Source of the DNA: a virus
Strand: one strand, 5' to 3'
Length of the DNA: 29,090 nt
IMG/VR virus record: IMGVR_UViG_3300012920_000180
Coordinates: 1-29,090 of that record
Shown one piece after another: positions 1 to 6,996 of this stretch (the first letter of the stretch is position 1; each line of letters begins with the position of its first letter). A program made the translations under genes and the position numbers. The notes under the pieces were generated by a model, which did no database searches, was not told the origin of the DNA, and saw only the letters and a program-made list of their open reading frames with translations.

Positions 1-177
1 ACCAAAATTTGCTGGGTCACTATCTTCTATTGCTATATCATACTCATCTTTTCCAGTGACTTTACGAAACATTGCATTAAACTCAGTTTCATTTGTTGGT
101 ATTCCATGAAGAACCCAATCAGTAACCCCAAGTTCTTTTAGTGCCACACCTGCGTCTGTCATAAAATTATAGGTCAT
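1..177 (-). CDS. Tail-fibre-associated small protein, C-terminus cut by window edge
   Basis: A leftward reading frame opens at ATG 177 and stays open to base 1, giving 59 residues beginning MTYNFMTDAGVALKELG and containing TNETEFNAMFRKVTG. A strong Shine-Dalgarno (AGGAG, read leftward at 188-184) lies seven bases before the ATG, which fixes the start. The motif pattern (ELGxxxWVLxGxPTNExEFNxMFRKVTG) resembles short proteins I know from downstream of tail-fibre genes in marine phages, where tail-fibre assembly chaperones or accessory tail proteins are also found. It follows two tail genes on the same strand with a 15-base gap, so it belongs to the tail module. Function is inferred from position only. 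The region is AT-rich like its two neighbours. Confidence 0.7.
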   Translation of the reverse strand, partial: MTYNFMTDAGVALKELGVTDWVLHGIPTNETEFNAMFRKVTGKDEYDIAIEDSDPANFG

Positions 178-192
178 AAAGTTCTCCTTTAA

Positions 193-885
193 TTAAGTCG
201 CAAATTCAAACACTGTCAAAGAGGCTTTTTGCGTCCCGTCATACCCACCATAGTTGAAGTAAAACTGACCTCCGTTTTGGGTGGCATACAACTGTGTATA
301 AAATGTCACAACACTTGACGTAGCAGGAGTAGTATAACCTGAAACGGCGGCGTTTAATGCACCATTCCATGGCTCGTTACGATTATGGTAAGCCCAGTTT
401 TTTCCAATTTCTGTATAACCAGCAACACCAGTTGTTCCTCTTAAAAGACGAATACCCACATATCCGACATTATTTACAAGCCACCCACCGGTAGCTATGC
501 AATAAAATGCACTACTAGAAGACTGAGGTGTTACTGAGAATGTTAAAGCTGAGTTAGTCCATACGCCACTGGTCACTGAATTTAGCTGAGTTCCTGAAGT
601 TATTGTGTGAATATCTATAAGCGTACCCGCTGGAAAAACTCCAGTAGGTAAAGACCCAGTATCTACAGCCGCTGCACTTATACCACTGGTAGGAAGCCTT
701 GCGGAAGCTAGTGTGCCTGTACTTAGAGAAGACGCATCCACACCAGTTGTAGGTAGCCTAGCGGCGGCTAGTGTCCCAGTCGTCAGCGCAGACGCATCGT
801 TAGAAGCAGGGACGTTATCTAATGCCCCTGCAACGATGTCCCCGTTGGCATCAACGAGGTTTGCTATATCTCTTGCTCGTGTCAT
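193..885 (-). CDS. Repeat-bearing tail fibre or receptor-binding accessory protein
   Basis: 230 aa. The N-terminal half carries an imperfect repeat of about 20 residues (pattern ASxLxTGTLAAARLPTTGV, about 2.5 copies over residues 30-85) of the kind found in phage fibre and spike stalks. The C-terminal half (about residues 90-230) is rich in Gly, Ser, Thr and aromatic residues, with beta-like alternation, and resembles a distal receptor-binding or collar-like domain. The start overlaps the stop of the upstream gene by four bases (ATGA). Its position directly after the fibre operon and its AT-rich composition fit a host-range module. No catalytic motif is visible. The exact role (side fibre, fibre tip or adhesin) cannot be told from sequence. 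Confidence 0.72.
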   Translation of the reverse strand: MTRARDIANLVDANGDIVAGALDNVPASNDASALTTGTLAAARLPTTGVDASSLSTGTLASARLPTSGISAAAVDTGSLPTGVFPAGTLIDIHTITSGTQLNSVTSGVWTNSALTFSVTPQSSSSAFYCIATGGWLVNNVGYVGIRLLRGTTGVAGYTEIGKNWAYHNRNEPWNGALNAAVSGYTTPATSSVVTFYTQLYATQNGGQFYFNYGGYDGTQKASLTVFEFAT

Positions 886-1175
886 TCAGAACCTCCGCTA
901 GGCGTCGCTGCATCCATTGCATTTTGATATGCAGCTTTTACAGCGTCACTCCATACAGCAGAAGCAATACCTTGCACCTCTGCACTTTCTGATGATGTGT
1001 CATAATCTACCCAGTTATCTCCTGACTTTACGGACGGATGGATAACTCTACGGTTAAAGGTACGACTTATTTCCGTACCATCTTCACTAATGATTGTAGC
1101 TTGACGAATCTGGATGGCTTTGTACTCACCCACGATTTCAATTTTATCTTCTTCTGTTGTTTTTATTAGTGCCAC
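882..1175 (-). CDS. Small tail-module protein of unknown function
   Basis: 97 aa, beginning MALIKTTEEDKIEIVGEYKAI. The start codon is GTG (1175-1173), preceded by a clear Shine-Dalgarno, GAGGAG, read leftward at 1187-1182. The protein is mixed beta then helical, with DNWVDYDTSSE in the middle and an alanine-rich C-terminal helix. I associate comparable proteins with the fibre genes of marine phages, but I do not know a proven function. It lies 57 bases downstream of the tail fibre and overlaps the next gene by four bases, so it is probably translated together with it. Confidence 0.72.
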   Translation of the reverse strand: MALIKTTEEDKIEIVGEYKAIQIRQATIISEDGTEISRTFNRRVIHPSVKSGDNWVDYDTSSESAEVQGIASAVWSDAVKAAYQNAMDAATPSGGSE

Positions 1176-1201
1176 TTTTTTCTCCTCTGGCTGGACTGTC
1201 C

Positions 1202-1231
1202 AACCCTATCTCTGAAAGGGTTAATTTTTTT
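1202..1231 (+). terminator. Intrinsic-terminator-like hairpin pointing rightward (antisense to the fibre)
   Basis: AACCCT (1202-1207) pairs with AGGGTT (1217-1222) across a nine-base loop, and on the + strand it is followed by AATTTTTTTC. The T-run is on the + strand only; the leftward strand, which carries the genes, has no U-tract after the stem. It would therefore stop transcription running rightward, antisense, into the tail fibre gene. The stem is only six base pairs, so strength is doubtful. Confidence 0.4.
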
Positions 1232-1232
1232 C

Positions 1233-3926
1233 TTAAATTTGGTAACTGCCGTGTCCTACAAATTGAATTGGTATAGTTCCCTGATACCAACTTCCGTTAT
1301 CATACCGCCGAAGAACACCTATCTGTGTGCCGCTAATTGCTTCTATATTATACAAGTGGCCTGTATCGTTATTTCTAGCATTACCTAAAGAATTGTTTGC
1401 TTTAGATGTTGAAAACGGTAATCCATTCATGCCTAGATTAGTAATGCTGCTACCTGTTACGCCAGTAATGTTGATGTTAAACCAGAAGAAAACAACATTA
1501 CCAATTCTTGTATATTGCCCACTGCTTGTGTAGCCTGTAATACTCCAAGAGCTAGTATTGTGTGTAGCAAGAGGTACTGGAACCCAAGTCCCTTCTTCAT
1601 AGAAATCTAATAGCTCAGAGTCTGTAGTGCCTGCACCATTAGCGGTGGAGCTGAAATCAATACCGTTGCCATTAGGTACAGCAATATTACCTGTTACAGA
1701 TACGCCTGTGGATGTAGTGGCTAGTTTTATAGAGTTGTCATGGTAAAGACTAACTGCACCATCGGCTTCAAAGAAGCCCATAGTTTCGCCAGTATGTTTA
1801 CCAATAGTAACATTACTGTTACCCCTTAAAATCAATGCACCTGTTCCAGCATCATCAACATAGGAATCATTACCATCATGGTAAATCTCTAGGTCATTAC
1901 CAGTACCAAAACGTGCCTTTACGTTATCGTTAAAGTCTACGCCATTAGAGCCACCAACCCCTGCTGGGACGTTATCTGCTACAAAGTTAGTACCATCAAA
2001 CTTGAGGAACTGACCGCTGCTTGCGCCAGCGGCATTTACATCGTTGGCATCGTTGATACTAAAGTTTGACAACTGGAATGTACCGTAAGCCACAATGTCC
2101 ACTGTGTCGCTTGCAGCTGCGCCGGAAGCTAAAACGACGGACGTGCCGTTAGTTGCCGTAAAGTCTGTGCCAACAATTAGCTTCACGCCGTTCAAATACA
2201 CATCCACGAAACCAGCGTCATAGGTTGCCGCAAAGGTAGTTTGACCAGCCGTCGCCGTAAACGTACTGCGCTGTGCCGTGCCATTGACCGAAGAACCAGC
2301 GTTCTGAAAGCCAGAGCTCCCATATACTTTCATGGTGTTAGAGCTTGTATCAAACCACAGATCCCCAGTAGTGGGTGAAGCTGGGGCAGTAGCACTCACA
2401 AAGTAGGTATCTGCAAAAGCATTTACGTTGGTTAGGTTAGAGGCAACTGTGTTGACGTTTGCTATTGACCCGCCCACGCTGTTGACATTGGCAATGTCTG
2501 TTCCGACAGCGTTGACGCTAGTGATGTTTGACGCGACCGTAGCCAGGTTTGAGTTAACGACCGTTATGTTGTTGCCCATTGCATTGCCATGCACTGAACA
2601 CGCATATAGCAAAGCTGATGGCGCATTTGACGCCACGTCAATAGTGACAGTTGCACCAGACTGACCGGCAGTGCCTGACACTGTTACTCCTGTCGTATAA
2701 CTATTTCCGCCACTATCCTTAAAAATCAATGGATGGTTTGCGTTGCTCGCGTCTGACTGGTCAAAGATATATGTGTTGCCTCTGTCCAGGGTCAGCGTTG
2801 GTTTAGCCGCGCCGTCGAGATAAAAAACATTTACACCGCTGCTTTGAGCGACAGTCACGGCGTAGGTGGTAGCAGCGCCTATAGCGTTAGCTAGGCTTGT
2901 CACATCAGACGAAATAGCCGCCAGCGTGTTGATGTTGGTCTGCTCACTTGATGATGGCTTTACGTCTTCCCATGCGCTTCCTGTGTACGCCTTCATGCCG
3001 CTTGACGTGTTAAAATACAAATCCCCAGCATCAAGATTGCTCGTAGGGTCTGACCCAGCTGCGCCATGATACTGATCTTGAAAAGTTGTAAGAGCTAATT
3101 CTGCCGCAGTCTTTGCGGTTTCGCTGGCTGTCTTTGCGGTTTCGCTAGCCGTCTTCGCAGTCTCCGCGTCATTCTTATGGCTTAACGCAGATGCTGCAGA
3201 AGCAGCTGCATTTGTTTCGCTAGTTGCCGCTGCTGTCTGAGCGCTCGTCGCAGTTGCTGCATCAACCAGCAAATCGTATTTAGCGCTGTTAGCATTAGAC
3301 GTCAGAGGCTGAGCACCTGAACTGGTGTGCGCCGTGTTGACGATAAAGATGTTGTTTGTGCTGGTGTCTTTGACAATGTCACGCTGAGCATAGCTAGTGC
3401 TAGCTGCCCAGTTGCCCCGGAACGTGCCAATCTCCTGGCTAACCACCAGGTCGCCAGCGCTGTCAAATGCGAAAAACTTGTTAGCTCGGTCTGTCGCCGA
3501 GACAGCAAACTCTGTCGTCGAAATAGTGTTAGTGACCGACGCCTTAATAGAGCGGTCTACCTCTTCCTGGATCTGCTGTGTAATAAAAGTCAGCCGGTCA
3601 AGCGCATCCTCGTGGCTTTCAGCTGGGAATGGGTCGTTGGCCACATAATCGGTGCCTTGTGTCAGGCCGAGCTTTCGCTGAATAACAACAGTGTCGCCAC
3701 TAGCTGGCGTGTTACCAGATGTGAAAGTTACGTTACCGCCTGATGAAGAACCCGCGCCAGAAACAGTGTAGTGGGTTGTAAGTGTCTTGGTAGTTTCTGT
3801 GCCAGTAGACGAGCGGATAATAACCGTTAGGTCGCCATCAGCAAATATCTTAAAGGTATAGGCAAAGACTGTCTGGCTGCCGTTGCCAGAGTAGCTTACC
3901 TTGTTTGTGGTGGTTGATACTGTCAT
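1233..3926 (-). CDS. Tail fibre protein with T7-type N-terminus and cupredoxin-like module
   Basis: 897 aa; the fibre attached to the tail, which binds the host surface. Residues 1-130 match the T7 tail-fibre N-terminal domain (Phage_T7_tail family: YSGNGSQTVFAYTFKIF, then DRLTFITQQIQEEVDRSIK), the part that docks on the tail. Residues about 225-280 are an Ala/Thr coiled coil with ETAKTAS repeats. Two GDL(Y/W)F(N/D)TSS..MK.Y.G modules occur at about 300-320 and 520-540. Residues about 353-458 form a cupredoxin-like domain (His398, Cys443, His446, Met450). An Asn/Val-rich repeat stalk follows (459-505). The C-terminal part (about 640-897) ends in a likely receptor-binding domain. The ATG follows the previous stop directly (TAAATG). 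Base composition drops to AT-rich in the C-terminal third, suggesting exchange of the tip. Confidence 0.93.
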   Translation of the reverse strand: MTVSTTTNKVSYSGNGSQTVFAYTFKIFADGDLTVIIRSSTGTETTKTLTTHYTVSGAGSSSGGNVTFTSGNTPASGDTVVIQRKLGLTQGTDYVANDPFPAESHEDALDRLTFITQQIQEEVDRSIKASVTNTISTTEFAVSATDRANKFFAFDSAGDLVVSQEIGTFRGNWAASTSYAQRDIVKDTSTNNIFIVNTAHTSSGAQPLTSNANSAKYDLLVDAATATSAQTAAATSETNAAASAASALSHKNDAETAKTASETAKTASETAKTAAELALTTFQDQYHGAAGSDPTSNLDAGDLYFNTSSGMKAYTGSAWEDVKPSSSEQTNINTLAAISSDVTSLANAIGAATTYAVTVAQSSGVNVFYLDGAAKPTLTLDRGNTYIFDQSDASNANHPLIFKDSGGNSYTTGVTVSGTAGQSGATVTIDVASNAPSALLYACSVHGNAMGNNITVVNSNLATVASNITSVNAVGTDIANVNSVGGSIANVNTVASNLTNVNAFADTYFVSATAPASPTTGDLWFDTSSNTMKVYGSSGFQNAGSSVNGTAQRSTFTATAGQTTFAATYDAGFVDVYLNGVKLIVGTDFTATNGTSVVLASGAAASDTVDIVAYGTFQLSNFSINDANDVNAAGASSGQFLKFDGTNFVADNVPAGVGGSNGVDFNDNVKARFGTGNDLEIYHDGNDSYVDDAGTGALILRGNSNVTIGKHTGETMGFFEADGAVSLYHDNSIKLATTSTGVSVTGNIAVPNGNGIDFSSTANGAGTTDSELLDFYEEGTWVPVPLATHNTSSWSITGYTSSGQYTRIGNVVFFWFNINITGVTGSSITNLGMNGLPFSTSKANNSLGNARNNDTGHLYNIEAISGTQIGVLRRYDNGSWYQGTIPIQFVGHGSYQI
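3109..3171. repeat. 21-bp tandem repeat, three copies, encoding ETAKTAS
   Basis: Three consecutive 21-bp units (3109-3129, 3130-3150, 3151-3171). The first two differ by two bases; the third is more diverged. They encode the heptad ETAKTAS in the coiled-coil shaft of the tail fibre. Slippage or recombination here would change shaft length by one heptad without shifting the frame. Confidence 0.8.
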
Positions 3927-6900
3927 TTATTGCCCCATTGTCATTTGTGCTTTATCCTGTTGCAACTCCGCAAAGGCCTCCAATCGCTGCCGAACCGCAG
4001 CACCCACGTCCTCGTCCTCTAGAAGGTCTTTCTTGGCCAAACCGCGAGCGCCCTGGATTGCACCCCTAATCATCAGGTGAAGCCGCTCACGCGCCAACAA
4101 ATCGCCAGCAACAGCCCTTTCACGAAACTCTTGGTAAACAGACTGCTCAGTTAAATCTTCAAACAGATCTAGCGTGTGCTTGCCGGCATACTGATGAAAC
4201 TTGTCTATTTCTTGCGGGGTCAGGCCCACATTGCTATCCCAGGTGTCTGGGTGTGGGCTGGCACTGAAGCGCACGTCCACCATTTCTTGGAACATGTTGA
4301 AAGCGCGTTCAGCTCGCTTAGGGTTCTTGTCCATTTTATTGACGCCCACAGTGCTGCTGTACAGCGGGCTAAGAACGTCCGGGCCTACAGCCCCGCCTAG
4401 TGTCTGCGGCTGGCCAGCTAGGTTGCGACGTGGTGGCAGCTCTTTGCTCCAGCCAGGTATCTGCGCCTGTATTGTGCTGACAACATCATTAGCTGCGCGC
4501 ACAGTAGGGTCTACTAGGCGTTCAGATTGCGCCACAACGCGAGGCACAAGAGATGCTATAAAGCTGTCAGCTGTGCGCCCGGCGTACCTAGTTGGGTCGT
4601 TAATGGTAGAAACCAAATTTGAAAAGCCAGCCATAAATGTTTTGTCAGTAAGCTGATGTGCAAACCCAGCGGCAACAGCAGCAACAATTTTCTCTGCATC
4701 ATCGTCATTGACCAGTCCGCTCATTAATACCTCAGCGGCGTCAGCGCCAAGCATAATGGTTGACGAGAAAGGCTCCATGCCCATGTAAGACACATAGGTG
4801 TTGCCTATCTTTATGCTGTAGGGCTGCCAGCCGGTTTCACGCAGAGCTGCGCGCACACCGGGGTCAGCTGGGCCGCCGCCAGTAATGCTGCCCTCAGCAG
4901 TCATCATTGCCATAACGGCAGCTGTACTATTGCCCATAATCAGGCGCGCCATAGCCATGTCGCCAGCTGCCTTGTCTGCCATAGAGGCGCCCGGCATTTT
5001 AGAACGCTCTATTGCGCGCTTGCTTTCACCATAGAAGGCGCCAATCGGCCCACGGTCGATGAAGGCATATTTGAACGCATTGTAAGGCGTTTTAAAAAAC
5101 GGCATGAAATACCGCAGGGTTGGCACGTCGCGCATACCCTTTAATCTTTTGCCAGTTTTATCTAAATCGCTTTGCAGCGTGACATATTTGGCATGTGCAT
5201 CTGCTTGCTGCAGCGCGCTAGGTGGCGGGTCAAACACATACTCAGCAATGTGATTCGACAAGGCGTCACCGCGCTTGCCTTTGTTTATGCCAGAGCGATA
5301 GGCCTGCTCATACAAGCTCATGCGGTGAGCAACAACCTTAAAGAATGTGTCCTCGAACTCAAGCGCCCTGGTCGGCACCCGGCCCATAGTCATAATGTGA
5401 CCGAGCACGTCGATAGTTGTGCCAAAGTTTTGCGCCTGCATACCCTCAGCCGAGAAAGCAGCTGTGTGCCGGCGACCGCCTGCACCCTCTATTTTTGTAC
5501 CGGGCAGGACGTTTTCACCTGTGCGGAAAGCCTTGCCTGCTGCACCAAACGCCTCGCGAAATGCCATCATAGCGCCGAACATCTGCGCGTTTGCCTCACC
5601 AAAGTAGACACCGCCCTCGCCGCCACGCGCCCGGCGTATAGCGCCTATGCCGGCAGCTGCGTATGTTTCTGGCACATGTGCAAAGGTTGTCAGGAACGCA
5701 CCGACAATGTTCTTGGTGTGCGTTACCGGGTTGCTGAGCAGGATGTTGATCCATGCCTCATAGAACGCATCTGTAAACTTTTTGAACTTAGAGCCAGCCC
5801 TGGTGATGGCAGCCTTTGCAGCGACGTTGTCACCCTGCTGGTTGTATGCCTTGGCCATGTCGCGTATGTCATCGACCCCGCCAAAGTCCTCTAGCAGTGT
5901 GGTCAGGTCTTTGCCGCGCATAGCAGACGCAGCTGCGCCATCTCTGGCCGGTATGCGAAATGAGCTAAGAGCTCGTGCAATTTCTGTTTGTGCGCCTTTA
6001 ATTTGTGCTTGCAGCTGCGCTACCAGCTCCAGCTGGGCGCGAAACTCAAGCGCTTCATTGTCGCCGCCAGTCTCTGCCGATTTAGCCAGCTGGTCGAGCT
6101 TCTTCATCTCTGTGACTAATAAGTCACGCGACGCCAGCATAGTTTCTGCCAGGCCCATGCCGCTGTCCTGGTCAATAATGACGCCGCCCTTTTGTCTGCC
6201 CAGAATAGTCTTGGCTAGGCGGTTTGGTGATGTTCCGAGAATATCAGCCATCTGCCGTGTGGCTTCTAGCGTAATCTCACCGCGCTTGGCGTCGTCAATC
6301 TGACCGGCGTATGTTTTACTGATGGCCTGGATGCCAGACAAGACACCGGCTTCGTCTGGAATCTTAGCGTCACCAGCAGATCCTACAGCCCGAAAATCAT
6401 CAAGCAGCCCTTGAGGCGATACTTGTGCCGGGCGGTTAAGGTCACCTATAACAGCCTCAGCTGTCTCACCGTCTGCGCGAATAATAGACCCGCGCTCATA
6501 AGCATTATACCCAGCCTCTTGTGCAGCATCAAAGCCAGGGCCAAAGCCCTCATCGTCCACCTCAGCTGGCGGCACCTCTAGTGCCGGCTCTGGGCTGCCA
6601 TCGTCTATTCTGCCCAGGACATTATTGTTGCCCCCTGCTTCTGACTGCAGCTGTTCTAGCCTCTGTTGTGCTTTGTTAAAGGTATCGTCACCGGGCGACA
6701 ATAGCTTGCCGGCTCCCTTCGCCAATGGGCTCAGGAGATACTTGCTTAGCGGCCCAGTGCTTGCCAGCTGCAGAAGCTCTGTGTCGGGTTGCGTCAAAGG
6801 TTCGAGCGCATCGAACTCGCTGTCCGGCAGGGCGTTCAGATCCAGCTGGCTTGGGTCTACCTCTAGGACATCTTGTCCACGAAGAGGAGAGCGCAGGCCG

Positions 6901-6956
6901 CCGCTCGCTAGCGCTTCTTGCGCTAGCGCGTTTGGTACATTTGAATTTATTGCCAT
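3927..6956 (-). CDS. Large internal virion (ejection) protein
   Basis: About 1009 aa from ATG 6956; a GTG nine bases upstream at 6965 is an alternative, and neither has a clear Shine-Dalgarno. Its place between the gp14-like and other internal proteins and the fibre equals that of T7 gp15/gp16, proteins stored in the head and ejected to form a trans-envelope channel. Visible parts: an acidic, low-complexity N-terminus (about 1-180), a charged helical region (about 250-370), then a segment with INILLSNPVTHTKNIVGAFL, a phrase I associate with the large internal proteins of marine podoviruses. Hydrophobic Ala/Met-rich stretches follow (for example around MARLIMGNSTAAVMAMMTAE). I see no convincing lytic transglycosylase or protease motif. 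The role is inferred mainly from synteny and size. Confidence 0.8.
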   Translation of the reverse strand: MAINSNVPNALAQEALASGGLRSPLRGQDVLEVDPSQLDLNALPDSEFDALEPLTQPDTELLQLASTGPLSKYLLSPLAKGAGKLLSPGDDTFNKAQQRLEQLQSEAGGNNNVLGRIDDGSPEPALEVPPAEVDDEGFGPGFDAAQEAGYNAYERGSIIRADGETAEAVIGDLNRPAQVSPQGLLDDFRAVGSAGDAKIPDEAGVLSGIQAISKTYAGQIDDAKRGEITLEATRQMADILGTSPNRLAKTILGRQKGGVIIDQDSGMGLAETMLASRDLLVTEMKKLDQLAKSAETGGDNEALEFRAQLELVAQLQAQIKGAQTEIARALSSFRIPARDGAAASAMRGKDLTTLLEDFGGVDDIRDMAKAYNQQGDNVAAKAAITRAGSKFKKFTDAFYEAWINILLSNPVTHTKNIVGAFLTTFAHVPETYAAAGIGAIRRARGGEGGVYFGEANAQMFGAMMAFREAFGAAGKAFRTGENVLPGTKIEGAGGRRHTAAFSAEGMQAQNFGTTIDVLGHIMTMGRVPTRALEFEDTFFKVVAHRMSLYEQAYRSGINKGKRGDALSNHIAEYVFDPPPSALQQADAHAKYVTLQSDLDKTGKRLKGMRDVPTLRYFMPFFKTPYNAFKYAFIDRGPIGAFYGESKRAIERSKMPGASMADKAAGDMAMARLIMGNSTAAVMAMMTAEGSITGGGPADPGVRAALRETGWQPYSIKIGNTYVSYMGMEPFSSTIMLGADAAEVLMSGLVNDDDAEKIVAAVAAGFAHQLTDKTFMAGFSNLVSTINDPTRYAGRTADSFIASLVPRVVAQSERLVDPTVRAANDVVSTIQAQIPGWSKELPPRRNLAGQPQTLGGAVGPDVLSPLYSSTVGVNKMDKNPKRAERAFNMFQEMVDVRFSASPHPDTWDSNVGLTPQEIDKFHQYAGKHTLDLFEDLTEQSVYQEFRERAVAGDLLARERLHLMIRGAIQGARGLAKKDLLEDEDVGAAVRQRLEAFAELQQDKAQMTMGQ

Positions 6957-6964
6957 GAGAATCA

Positions 6965-6987
6965 CAAAAGGCCGCCAAGTGGCGACC
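6965..6987 (-). terminator. Intrinsic terminator between the two large internal protein genes
   Basis: Read leftward: GGTCGCC (6987-6981) and GGCGGCC (6976-6970) form a seven-pair stem with one T-G wobble and a four-base loop, followed by TTTTG (6969-6965). It lies in the only sizeable gap (6957-6996) between the internal virion genes and just touches the possible GTG start of the next gene. The short T-run suggests partial termination. Confidence 0.5.
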
Positions 6988-6996
6988 CATTTTAAG

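Noticed and set aside
5172-5894. 240-aa rightward ORF inside the large internal virion gene
   Set aside because: Antisense to a long, well-supported gene, Cys-rich and irregular, with no ribosome-binding site or motif: a shadow frame.
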